NCBI GenBank assembly: GCA_030038995.1
Contig: JASHQS010000115.1
Coordinates: 1-64,000, forward strand
Source of the DNA: Xanthobacteraceae bacterium
GTDB taxonomy: Bacteria; Pseudomonadota; Alphaproteobacteria; Rhizobiales; Xanthobacteraceae
Length of the DNA: 64,000 nucleotides
Reading direction: 5' to 3'
Shown here: one piece after another, positions 56,145 through 64,000 of the stretch
Layout: each line of letters begins with the position of its first letter
How positions within the stretch are numbered: position 1 is the first letter of the stretch
Position numbers and translations under genes: made by a program
Notes under the pieces: model-generated
Told to the model about the DNA's origin: nothing
Databases searched by the model: none
Seen by the model: the letters and a program-made list of their open reading frames with translations, nothing else

Positions 56145-57125
56145 ATGGGTGGATATAAAATCGGCTTGTGGCTTCCTACCCGGGCAAGTCTCTCGACGAT
56201 CTCCATCGCGACGCCCGGCATGTGGCTGGAGGAAATGAAGGCAAGCTTCACCACTGCGCTGGCAAGGATACCGAATGTAACAGTGATCGATGGTCTCGAT
56301 TTCCGCGAGGCTCGCATCCACAACGGAAGCATCATCGTCGACGAAGTCGATTTTGCCGATCTCGACCTGTTTTTCTGGTTCGGCGAGATAGATCGAGCAT
56401 ATGACAGCTTTCATATCAGCGTGTTGGACGCCATCGGCCAGAAGACGATCGTAATAAACGATGCCGTCGGACTGCGAATCGCGCTGGACAAGCTCGCGAC
56501 CCAACTTCAATTGAGCTGCAACGGCATTCCGGTTCCCGAATTTTTTGCGGTAACGCGCCGCAACATAGAGTGCATGAAAGGACCGATCAGCCGAAAGCCG
56601 TATCTGCTGAAACCGCGCCTGGGTACATTCGGCATCGGAATAACGATGATCACCAGCTATGATCAGCTGGTCGACATAGTGGATTACTCGGAAGCCGATG
56701 TTCATTTCATCGAAGAGTACATCGAGAGCACGCCGGAGGATTTCATCGGCATCAACGTGGTGGGCGGAAACATAGTTTCGAGCTACGGCAAGGAACGGTC
56801 CAAGTTCGCAGGATGGAAAGTATTTGACCGCGGCCGCCGCGGCGGCGGAATGGTCGATAAGACGCCATCGCCGGAACAGGCGCAAATAGCCATCGACGTT
56901 TATCGCGCCACCAAGCTTGATCTGCTCGGCGTCGACATCGTCAAATCGAGGGGCGGGCGGAATTTCGTGGTAGACGTCAATTCCTTCCCGGGGCTATATC
57001 CGACGTCCACTCGCTCGGCCAAGGACATTGCAGAGATCGTGGTCGAGCTGATCGCGCAGAAACTTGGACATTCGTTCGAGGCGCACGGCGCTTTCGACCG
57101 GCAGACCGCCGGAATGATTGCATAG
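56145..57125 (+). CDS. RimK-like ATP-grasp ligase
   Basis: A 326-residue ATP-grasp protein: pre-ATP domain (MGGYKIGLWLPT…), then ILLKPRLG-type phosphate-binding sequence (YLLKPRLGTFGIGITMI), VHFIEEYIES (adenine contact), INVVGG and metal-binding VDVNSFPGLYP. Such enzymes join a carboxylate to an amine through an acyl phosphate. In the cluster it could add a further amino acid or amine to the released dipeptide (inference). It starts 1 nt after the preceding stop, so expression is coupled. Confidence 0.85.
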   Translation: MGGYKIGLWLPTRASLSTISIATPGMWLEEMKASFTTALARIPNVTVIDGLDFREARIHNGSIIVDEVDFADLDLFFWFGEIDRAYDSFHISVLDAIGQKTIVINDAVGLRIALDKLATQLQLSCNGIPVPEFFAVTRRNIECMKGPISRKPYLLKPRLGTFGIGITMITSYDQLVDIVDYSEADVHFIEEYIESTPEDFIGINVVGGNIVSSYGKERSKFAGWKVFDRGRRGGGMVDKTPSPEQAQIAIDVYRATKLDLLGVDIVKSRGGRNFVVDVNSFPGLYPTSTRSAKDIAEIVVELIAQKLGHSFEAHGAFDRQTAGMIA

Positions 57126-57132
57126 GCTGGCG

Positions 57133-57504
57133 ATGCGTTATGCGCTGAAGGACCTGCCGGTCGTCTTCGCCGAACTCGGCATCGTCACACGTGAGGCGGC
57201 GTTGGGAGATTTCGATGTCTCGTACGAGATGCTTCCAGCAAACCTGGATCTGGCGCCCCTGTTCCGCGGCCTCCCGGATGACCTCTGTCAGTGCGCGCAC
57301 TGGGGTTATCTGCTGCGCGGGCGCGTACGCGTGAAGTATCGCGATCGGGAAGAGATCATCCAAGCGGGTGACTGCTTCTACATGGAGCCGGGACACCTGC
57401 CGGTTTTCGAGGAAAATTCCGAATGGATCGTGTTCAGTCCGCGCGGCCAACATCGGATGACCGCGGATGCGGTTCGGCGCAACAGGGCGATGCAGCGCCG
57501 GTAG
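57133..57504 (+). CDS. Small cupin protein
   Basis: A 123-residue single cupin: CAHWGYLLRGRVRVKYRDREEIIQAGDCFYMEPGHLPVFEENSEWIVFSP gives both cupin motifs, with His near 55 and His near 84 as possible metal ligands. No substrate is known. Its last 82 nt overlap the start of the next gene in another frame; the ATG at 57133 has AGG upstream. Confidence 0.75.
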   Translation: MRYALKDLPVVFAELGIVTREAALGDFDVSYEMLPANLDLAPLFRGLPDDLCQCAHWGYLLRGRVRVKYRDREEIIQAGDCFYMEPGHLPVFEENSEWIVFSPRGQHRMTADAVRRNRAMQRR

Positions 57505-59111
57505 AACTCGCGCCAATATCGGCTCCGCGCTCGTCCGGCCTGGCCGCGGCGTTGGAGCAGTGGTCGGCGCTCCTCGGGCCTGCGCAGGTCTTGACCGAAG
57601 CGGCCGCATTGGCCGCGGCGCAGACCGCGACCTATCCAACGCATCAGCGCGTGTTGGCAATCGTGCGGCCCGGGACACGCGACGAGGTGCGCGCGTGCGT
57701 GCGGGTGGCGAACCTTCATGGAGTTGCGCTCTACCCGATCAGCACGGGCAAGAATTGGGGGTTCGGATCCCGCGTTCCCTGTTTTGACGGGACCGTCATT
57801 CTCGATCTCGGACGGCTCGACAGGATCGTCGAACTCGATGAGGAACTCGCCTATGTCGTGGTCGAGCCGGGCGTAACCCAGCAGCAGCTTCACGAGTACC
57901 TGCAGCGCGAGACTGGCGGCCGCCTATGGCTCGATGCCACGTCGTCGAGCGCGGCCTGCAGCCTGATCGGCAATCTGCTCGAGCGCGGTCATGGCGTCAC
58001 GACGTATTGCGATCACGCCGCGCAGGCGGCCGACTACGAGGTGATCCTTCCGACCGGGGAGTGCATTCACACCGGCTATGGCGCCTTTGCAGACTCGGCC
58101 ACGCGCGCCCTCGACGCCTGGGGGCTGGGTCCGTGTCTGACCGGTCTGTTCTCCCAATCGAGTTTCGGCATCATCACGAGAGCCACTATCTGGTTGATGC
58201 GCGCGCCCGAGCACGCCGAGGTGGCGTTCTTCACGGTGGACCGCCCGGACGCGTTCGAGAGGCTCGTCGACGAACTCCGTCCGCTCCGCCTCGACCGGCT
58301 TCTCAGATGCGGCCCGTTCTTTGGCAACATTTACCAGGCTCTGCAAAAAGTGACGAAATATCCCTGGGAATTGACCGGCGGCGCCGTCCCGCTGGCGACC
58401 GAGATTGCCTTGCAGCTCGGCAAGCAGCACCGCTTTGGTCTTTGGAACGGGTCGTTGGCATTGTACGGGACACATGATGAAGTCGCTGCGCAGAAGCAGC
58501 GCTTAATGCAAGTCCTGCGCAACAACGCGCAATGGCATGCCTTTGTCGACAAACAGCCATCGAACCTCGACCAGACGTTCCCCGCATCCCGACACAGCGA
58601 AGTGCGCAGCGTGGTAGCGGGCTTCACCGGCGCGATCGGCTCGACGGGGTTGCCGGCGGGCTACTGGCGCATGCGAACGCCGCCGGGCGGCCCTCGATGG
58701 GTCGATCTCGATCGCGACGGATGCGGGTTCAAGTTTTGGACTGCGACGACGCCGTTCCGCGGCCGCGATGCCGCGCGTGCTGCAGCGATCGCGACCGAGA
58801 CCATTCTGCGTCACAATTTCGAGCCCAGCATCGGCATCTTACCGGTGCGCGAACGCGCGCTTCAGTTCCACATCGCATGCGCGTACGACCGTCAAGTCAG
58901 CGGCGAGGACGAAGCGGTCATGGCCTGCCATGAGGAATTGAGTGAGCGCCTCATGGATTGCGGCTATTACCCGACCCGGCTCGGCCCCGGATCGATGCAT
59001 GCGCTGCAGCGCTGGGAGCCGGCGTACAATCGGCTGCTGCAAACGTTGAAGCACGCGATAGACCCTAACGATATCATTGCGCCGGGTCGGTACCAGGCCG
59101 GTCCGCCGTGA
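57423..59111 (+). CDS. VAO/4-cresol-dehydrogenase-like FAD oxidoreductase
   Basis: A 562-residue flavoprotein. The FAD domain has PISTGKNWGFGSRVP, VVVEPGVTQQQLHEYL, the family signature GNLLERGHGVTTYCDHA and FGIITRATIWLM. The C-terminal cap domain ends NDIIAPGRY. It is closest in motif to p-cresol methylhydroxylase, eugenol oxidase and vanillyl-alcohol oxidase, which oxidise para-alkyl phenols through quinone methides. That implies a phenolic group in the cluster product, in line with the HpaB gene. The ATG at 57423 lies within the cupin gene; no later start fits. Confidence 0.85.
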   Translation: MDRVQSARPTSDDRGCGSAQQGDAAPVELAPISAPRSSGLAAALEQWSALLGPAQVLTEAAALAAAQTATYPTHQRVLAIVRPGTRDEVRACVRVANLHGVALYPISTGKNWGFGSRVPCFDGTVILDLGRLDRIVELDEELAYVVVEPGVTQQQLHEYLQRETGGRLWLDATSSSAACSLIGNLLERGHGVTTYCDHAAQAADYEVILPTGECIHTGYGAFADSATRALDAWGLGPCLTGLFSQSSFGIITRATIWLMRAPEHAEVAFFTVDRPDAFERLVDELRPLRLDRLLRCGPFFGNIYQALQKVTKYPWELTGGAVPLATEIALQLGKQHRFGLWNGSLALYGTHDEVAAQKQRLMQVLRNNAQWHAFVDKQPSNLDQTFPASRHSEVRSVVAGFTGAIGSTGLPAGYWRMRTPPGGPRWVDLDRDGCGFKFWTATTPFRGRDAARAAAIATETILRHNFEPSIGILPVRERALQFHIACAYDRQVSGEDEAVMACHEELSERLMDCGYYPTRLGPGSMHALQRWEPAYNRLLQTLKHAIDPNDIIAPGRYQAGPP

Positions 59112-59162
59112 CCGCACCAAGCGGCTTCCGCCGTGTGGCTGCGACAACCATCCGGATTTTCG

Positions 59163-59993
59163 CTAGGGGACGGATGTGAACCCGCCGCCGGAATCCGGTT
59201 CGCGCCCGAGCGCCGAGGCAAGCCGCGCCGCGATCAGCCTGAACAGCAGAGCCTGGCCGGCCTTCGTATAAAAGTGGGCGCCCGGCAAGTGGCGGCAGTC
59301 GCAGCGGCCAGTCGTGACTTCTTGCCATGCCTCTAGCGCTTCAGTACTGACAGACGCGTCACCCTCGCCGCTCACAGCCAGTATCGGACACTCTATCGCC
59401 GGGTCGACCTTCGGCATCCATGTTTCATATGCTTCAAAATCGGCCCGTATCACAGGCACCTGGATTTCCATGAGTTCCCGATCGTCGAGGACGACCTGAA
59501 GGGTGCCGCCGAATTGGCGAATTGTCTCGATCAGCTCCTTGTCGGGCAAGCGATGGAGCGGCCGGGCACGGTGGCAAAAGGCTCCCGGTGCCGCATGACC
59601 GCTGACGATCAGATCAAGCGGGGCCGGGCTCGACGTCGCAATGAGATGGCGCACGAGTTCGAACGCCACGATCGCGCCCATGCTGTGGCCGAACAAGACG
59701 AATGGCCGATCGAGCAGCGGGACGATCGCCTCGCTTACGGCAGAGACGAGCTCACGCATGCTGCGGATCGGCGGCTCTTTAAATCGACCCTCCCGGCCCG
59801 GCAGCTGCACCGCGCAAAGTTCGACGTAGCTGGGAAATTCGCCGTTCCAGGCTCGAAACGTGCTGGCGCTGCCGCCGGCGTGCGGCAACAGAAAAAGGCG
59901 GACACTTGGATCAACGACCCGTTGCGGCCGCACCAGCCAACGGCGCGTCTCGCCCTCCTCGACGCTCGATTGATCGTCGCTTTGCAGCGTCAT
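59163..59993 (-). CDS. Type II (editing) thioesterase
   Basis: A 276-residue alpha/beta hydrolase of the TEII/GrsT family: FLLPHAGGSASTF, nucleophile Ser104 in FGHSMGA, Asp in SGEGDASVS, and His in LPGAHFYT. It frees stalled or mis-loaded groups from carrier domains and may also release the product, since the NRPS has no thioesterase. A TTG at 60014 would add seven residues. It runs with the MbtH gene on the minus strand. Confidence 0.9.
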   Translation of the reverse strand: MTLQSDDQSSVEEGETRRWLVRPQRVVDPSVRLFLLPHAGGSASTFRAWNGEFPSYVELCAVQLPGREGRFKEPPIRSMRELVSAVSEAIVPLLDRPFVLFGHSMGAIVAFELVRHLIATSSPAPLDLIVSGHAAPGAFCHRARPLHRLPDKELIETIRQFGGTLQVVLDDRELMEIQVPVIRADFEAYETWMPKVDPAIECPILAVSGEGDASVSTEALEAWQEVTTGRCDCRHLPGAHFYTKAGQALLFRLIAARLASALGREPDSGGGFTSVP

Positions 59994-60075
59994 CCGCGCG
60001 GACAATGTCGCCAAAACATCGAGGTGGCCGCAATGGCAGGGTCAGCCGCTCCGACACGGCACTTGGCGGCCGCGG

Positions 60076-60312
60076 TCATCCTCGCTCGCTTGCCTGCGGA
60101 TGATCGGCCGCCATGGCCTCGCGCAGGGTGCGTGGCCGCATGTCGTTCCATACCTCCTCAATATAGGCCAAGCACTCTGCTTTCATCCCGCTCACGCCGA
60201 CCTCTTTCCAACCGGCGGGGATTTCGCGATCTTCCAACCAGATCGAATATTGCTCCTCGTGATTGACTACGACGCGGTATCGCCGTTCGTCTTGCTGAGC
60301 GTCATCGATCAT
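60076..60312 (-). CDS. MbtH-like NRPS accessory protein
   Basis: A 78-residue MbtH-family protein with the invariant residues [28 protein letters not shown] and [14 protein letters not shown]. It binds and activates adenylation domains; at least one of the two A domains here probably needs it. The start at 60312 has GGGAGAGG upstream. Upstream of the type II thioesterase and probably co-transcribed. Confidence 0.95.
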   Translation of the reverse strand: MIDDAQQDERRYRVVVNHEEQYSIWLEDREIPAGWKEVGVSGMKAECLAYIEEVWNDMRPRTLREAMAADHPQASERG

Positions 60313-60392
60313 TGTCCTCTCCCGGCGGCGGCGGCGGATGACTTTAGTTTCTCCGACCAATGCCTCATGTAGAAAGATCAGGTAAGAGCAGG

Positions 60393-62801
60393 ATGAGCTT
60401 GCGGCTGGCTTTTCTACCATTTACCATTGCATGGCACAAGGAATTCATCCGGTCTGTGGGGTGGCGCGTGCATAGCCGGCGAGAATCCCTGACCGAGTGC
60501 GGCAAGCAGGGCACGAATTTCCACAATTCAACTTCACCGGCCGTATCACACAGCGCCGAGCTTTATGTGCTGCCGCTCAATAGCGTCCGAAGCATGGATG
60601 CAGCACGTGTCGGGCTGAAGGCGGCGCGGCTTGCGCAAATGATGCGCGAGGGTTTTCGGGTGCCGGATGGGTTTGTATGTACGGTCGAGGCCGGCAGGCG
60701 CTTCTATAGCGGCAATAATCTGTCGTCCGACAGCCCTTCCGAAGCATTTGCGCGCGCCGCTCTTCCCGATGCTGTTGTTGCTGCGCTCGATGACGCTTCC
60801 GGCGGCCGTTGGGCCGTCCGCTCGTCGGCAGTTCATGAAGACGCGACGGATGCATCTTTCGCCGGTTTATACCGCACAATCCTCGACGTGAGCGGTCGGG
60901 AGGATCTGCATCGTGCCGTGCGTCTTTGCTGGGCGGCGATTACGTGTCCCGGGTTGCGCAAGTACCGCTCGGAGCGGGAGTCCAGCGCCGAGCCGCAGCT
61001 CGCGCTGCTGATCCAGCGCCAACTTGCAGCGCGAGTCGCCGGCGCCGCTTGCAGCCACGATCCGCTCAGCGATGCCGATGGCATTGTCATCAGCGCGGTG
61101 CGTGGGGTTGCCGCGCCTCTGCTCGCGGGTGCATGCGATGGTGAGGACTGGATCGTCGGCGAAACATGCGCGTGCCTTCGCAGCCGTGGCGTGCTGACCG
61201 CAGCAGAAGCGAGCGCCGTCGCCGCCCTGGTAGCCGATGTGACGAAGCGGCTGGCGGCTCCCCAACAGGTGGAATGGGCATTCGAGGGAGATCGGCTTTA
61301 TCTATTGCAGACCCGGCCATTGCCCGATCGCAGGCCCGAGACGGTGTGGCGGGCGCCGCTCCCCGGAGCGTGGTTGCGTAATGTCCGTCTCGGCGAATGG
61401 CTGGGAGCGCCGGTGACGCCGTTGATGGCGAGCTGGTTGCTACCCGCACTTGAACGTGGTGCCTCCGCGTTTCGTCGTCGCTGGACCGGCTTATCGATGC
61501 CGCAGCCGCCGAGCGTACGGGTTCACGGTTGGTATTTTGCCAACGTCAATTCCGTGCCGCACAAGCTGTCCGGAATCGTTCTCATGATGGTCCGGATCGC
61601 TGCGCATCTTGCACGCCATCCGCGGCGCGGAACGATCGTGTTCATGGGGGCGTTGAGCGATCCCGCAGCACGACTGTGTCTGCAGGAGTGGGACCGTCAC
61701 AATGGGGCAACCGTCCAAGCATGGTTGCAGGGGCTTGCCGAGCGATTGCCGCAGCTTGATGGCAAGCAGCAGCTGCTGCAGCTCGATCGCCTGGTCCAAC
61801 ACGTCGCGCAGGGCTTCGGCCTGTTATCCGGTATTTGTAGCGCCGCTTGGAACGCCGAGCTTCTTCTCGTTGAACATTGTCGGCGTCATCTGCCGCCGGA
61901 GTTTGGGGCTATGGCACAGCGGTTGCTGTGCGGTCTATCGCCGCCCGCGCCGGAACCGAGCATGGCACTGACGCTCGATTGGGCGGAGCCGACGGCGCAA
62001 GAGTTGAATCTGCCGCATGATTCCGGCATGCGGGCGGCGCGGATCGAGGCCGCAGCGGCGGAACGGGACCGCGCGGCCGGCAGGATTTTCGAGACGTTGG
62101 CGGCGAACGAGCCCGCGCGCAAGCGCTTCGTACGGCTGCTCGATCGGGCATCCCGTTTGGCCAAGAACCGCAGCCGCTGTGCTCGGGAAGCCACCCGCTG
62201 TTGGCCGCTCATGCGCCGCGCGCTGCTTGCGCTCGGCGCTATATGCGTCGACACGGGAAGCCTGGAGCATGTGGAGGACGTCTTTTTCCTCGATCGGGCG
62301 GAATTGGAGGCCTGCTTGGATGGGCATTCTCCTGATTTGCGTGCCGCCGTGCGGGAGCGGCGCACACTGCACCGCCGCCAACGCCGCCTCGCGCCGCCGC
62401 TACAACTGGGCAGCCTGCCGGCTTCGTTCCAACGCGCCCTGGCCATCGCCGAAGTGCTGCGGGAAGCCCCGCGCTCGGCGGGATTGATGAAAGGCTTGCC
62501 CGCTAGTCCGGGCCGCGCCAGTGGTGCGGTGCGAATCATTCATGAGGCCGCCGAATTGGCCGAGCTGCGTCAAGGCGAGGTTCTCGTCGCACCGCTTTTA
62601 GTGCCGGCCTGGGTGCCGTTGGCCGTTCAAGCGAGCGCCGCCGTGGTTGATACTGGCAATCACCTGGCCCACGCGTGCATGGTTGCACGCGAGATCGGCC
62701 TCCCCTGCGTCGTCGGTGTGGGGCATGCGACCACGTCTTTGCGCACGGGCGAATGGATTACCGTGGATGGCAGCTCCGGGACCGTGGAGCGGGTCGACTA
62801 G
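60393..62801 (+). CDS. PEP-synthase/rifampin-phosphotransferase-like dikinase
   Basis: About 802 residues. The N-terminal PPDK-type ATP-grasp part ([73 protein letters not shown]) leads to a middle helical region and a C-terminal swivelling PEP-utiliser domain with the phospho-His in [21 protein letters not shown] (His760). The C-terminal PEP/pyruvate barrel of true PEP synthase is absent, as in rifampin phosphotransferase. It may phosphorylate a hydroxyl of the product or self-protect the host. The start is uncertain: residues before [11 protein letters not shown] look unlike the family. Confidence 0.8.
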   Translation: MSLRLAFLPFTIAWHKEFIRSVGWRVHSRRESLTECGKQGTNFHNSTSPAVSHSAELYVLPLNSVRSMDAARVGLKAARLAQMMREGFRVPDGFVCTVEAGRRFYSGNNLSSDSPSEAFARAALPDAVVAALDDASGGRWAVRSSAVHEDATDASFAGLYRTILDVSGREDLHRAVRLCWAAITCPGLRKYRSERESSAEPQLALLIQRQLAARVAGAACSHDPLSDADGIVISAVRGVAAPLLAGACDGEDWIVGETCACLRSRGVLTAAEASAVAALVADVTKRLAAPQQVEWAFEGDRLYLLQTRPLPDRRPETVWRAPLPGAWLRNVRLGEWLGAPVTPLMASWLLPALERGASAFRRRWTGLSMPQPPSVRVHGWYFANVNSVPHKLSGIVLMMVRIAAHLARHPRRGTIVFMGALSDPAARLCLQEWDRHNGATVQAWLQGLAERLPQLDGKQQLLQLDRLVQHVAQGFGLLSGICSAAWNAELLLVEHCRRHLPPEFGAMAQRLLCGLSPPAPEPSMALTLDWAEPTAQELNLPHDSGMRAARIEAAAAERDRAAGRIFETLAANEPARKRFVRLLDRASRLAKNRSRCAREATRCWPLMRRALLALGAICVDTGSLEHVEDVFFLDRAELEACLDGHSPDLRAAVRERRTLHRRQRRLAPPLQLGSLPASFQRALAIAEVLREAPRSAGLMKGLPASPGRASGAVRIIHEAAELAELRQGEVLVAPLLVPAWVPLAVQASAAVVDTGNHLAHACMVAREIGLPCVVGVGHATTSLRTGEWITVDGSSGTVERVD

Positions 62802-62816
62802 TCTGAGGCAGCAGTC

Positions 62817-64000
62817 ATGGGCGTTCGCAATGGGGCGCAATATCTCGACTCGCTCAAGGATGATCGGCTCATCATCTATGACGGCCGCCCCGTCGGATCG
62901 GTGGCAGACGAGCCGGGTTTGCGCAACACGGCTAAAGTAGTTGCACAGTTTTACGATTTTCAAACGAGCGCTGAAAACCTCGACAGCATGACCTATTGTA
63001 CCGCCGATGGCGAACGGGTCGGCATGGCCTTCAAAGAGGCGCGCACCAAGGACGCCTTGCGCCAGCGCGCGGTCGCGTACGGCCTTTGGGCGGAAGTGAC
63101 ATGCGGGTTCATGGGCCGCAGCCCCGATTACATGAACAGCTTTCTGTCGACGCTCGGCAGCGTGTCCGTGCTGCTCTCGGACGTCGATCCGCAGCTGGGC
63201 GAGCGCGCCCGCAACATCTACCTCGAAGCACGCAGCCGGGATCTCTGTTACACCCATACGTTTGCCGAGCCGTTCAAGGTGCTGCCGGCGCCCCCGCACG
63301 AGCCGGCGCCGGCCTGCATTGTCGTGCGGGAGACTGATGACGGCCTCGTCATCCGAGGAGCGCGCGCGCTTGCCACGCTGGCACCTTTCGCCAACATGAA
63401 CTTCGATCTCCCTGGGGGCGCCGCTTGTCGACACAACGACATCCCGTACTTGTGCGGGTTCGTGACGCCGGTTGCGGCACCAGGGTTGCGCTGGATCTGC
63501 CGTGACAAGCACGACGTCAACCACACGGATTCGCGGCTGGCAGCGCGCCTGGACGAAATGGACTGCGTCGCGATCTTCGACGACTGCCTCATCCCGTGGA
63601 GCTCGGTGTACATGTTCGTGCCGCTTTCGGCGGCACTGCCCGGTTTTGATTACGTGATGTCAGTGCTGCAGCATCACGTGCTAATCCGCTCGATTGCCAA
63701 GACCCGGTTTGTATTGGGCTTGGCGCATCTGATCGCAGAATCCTCCCGCGTCAACCAGTTCATCAATGTCCAGGAGCGGCTGGGAGAGATGGTATGCTGG
63801 TTACGCACGCTCGAGGCATTCGCCGTAGCGGCGGTGGAGGATGCGGTATTTGAGGAACGCAGTCAGATCTTTTATCCGAATCCGCGCACCACGGAAGTCG
63901 CGGGGATATGGGCGGCGCAACTGTATCCGCGGATGATCAGCCACCTTCTTGATCTGGGCGGCAGCCGTCACGTCTCGACCACGCAGGAGCGGACGCTCGA
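62817..64000 (+). CDS. HpaB-type 4-hydroxyphenylacetate 3-monooxygenase, oxygenase part (cut by window end)
   Basis: Open from the ATG at 62817 through the window edge (about 394 residues). It matches the FADH2-dependent two-component phenol hydroxylases: N-terminal YLDSLKDDRLIIYDGRPV, then AYGLWAEVTCGFMGRSPDYMN, VIRGARALATLAPFANM, and the flavin-side region LHHV-type ‘LQHHVLIRSIAKTRFVLGLAH’ shared with HpaB. It would hydroxylate a phenol ortho to the OH. It needs a flavin reductase (HpaC), which is not in view. 15 nt after the dikinase-like gene. Confidence 0.88.
   Translation, partial: MGVRNGAQYLDSLKDDRLIIYDGRPVGSVADEPGLRNTAKVVAQFYDFQTSAENLDSMTYCTADGERVGMAFKEARTKDALRQRAVAYGLWAEVTCGFMGRSPDYMNSFLSTLGSVSVLLSDVDPQLGERARNIYLEARSRDLCYTHTFAEPFKVLPAPPHEPAPACIVVRETDDGLVIRGARALATLAPFANMNFDLPGGAACRHNDIPYLCGFVTPVAAPGLRWICRDKHDVNHTDSRLAARLDEMDCVAIFDDCLIPWSSVYMFVPLSAALPGFDYVMSVLQHHVLIRSIAKTRFVLGLAHLIAESSRVNQFINVQERLGEMVCWLRTLEAFAVAAVEDAVFEERSQIFYPNPRTTEVAGIWAAQLYPRMISHLLDLGGSRHVSTTQERTL

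Overview
The window looks like a chromosomal segment of a GC-rich alphaproteobacterium of the Hyphomicrobiales (Rhizobiales). The evidence is the flagellar block fliF-fliG-fliH-fliN-flbD with a SciP (DUF1153) gene beside it, candidate CtrA boxes, a DUF992 protein, an alphaproteobacterial elongator tRNA-Met, and short palindromic repeats of the kind seen between genes in that order. The species cannot be named from sequence alone.

Positions 1-30683 are mostly ordinary chromosome. They hold yggS, a membrane diguanylate cyclase, a VOC protein, a PQQ locus (pqqA-B-C-D-E plus a second pqqA after pqqE), two tandem glnK genes with amtB, a GST, a GT87 membrane protein, an aspartate aminotransferase, a DUF992 secreted protein, an EF-G paralogue, an EAL protein, a DUF1330 protein, the flagellar block (flbD, fliN, fliH, fliG, fliF, sciP, flgD, fliK), mnmA, a PmtA-like methyltransferase and tRNA-Met(CAU). 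Regulatory sequence is legible here: a well-formed sigma-54 promoter in front of fliK-flgD, a near-consensus one in front of glnK-amtB, and matching TTAA-N7-CTAA boxes upstream of fliF and sciP. The spacers carry a MITE-like element (two copies in opposite orientation, each inside the loop of a REP hairpin) and three hairpins built from 7-nt tandem units.

From just after the tRNA to the right edge (about 30.7 kb to beyond 64 kb) lies a large biosynthetic gene cluster that I do not recognise. Its core is one 3138-residue NRPS: FAAL-ACP-C-A-PCP-C-A-PCP-C, with no thioesterase. An MbtH-like protein and a stand-alone type II thioesterase go with it. Around the core are a radical SAM protein with a CX8CX2C motif, two methyltransferases, a SnoaL-like protein, an SCP2-P450-aldo/keto reductase fusion, five PhyH-type Fe(II)/2-oxoglutarate oxygenases, two SCP2-JmjC/cupin oxygenases, a metallo-beta-lactamase-fold protein, a RimK-like ATP-grasp ligase, a cupin, a 4-cresol-dehydrogenase-like flavoprotein, a PEP-synthase/rifampin-phosphotransferase-like protein and an HpaB-type phenol hydroxylase cut by the window edge.

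The likely plan (inference) is that FAAL loads an acyl group, two residues are added, and the terminal condensation domain releases or couples the chain. The chain is then oxidised many times. An SCP2 (sterol-carrier) domain sits at the N-terminus of three separate oxidative enzymes and may hold the acyl tail while the attached oxygenase acts. This repeated SCP2-oxygenase fusion inside an FAAL-NRPS cluster is the most promising candidate for an undescribed system in the window.
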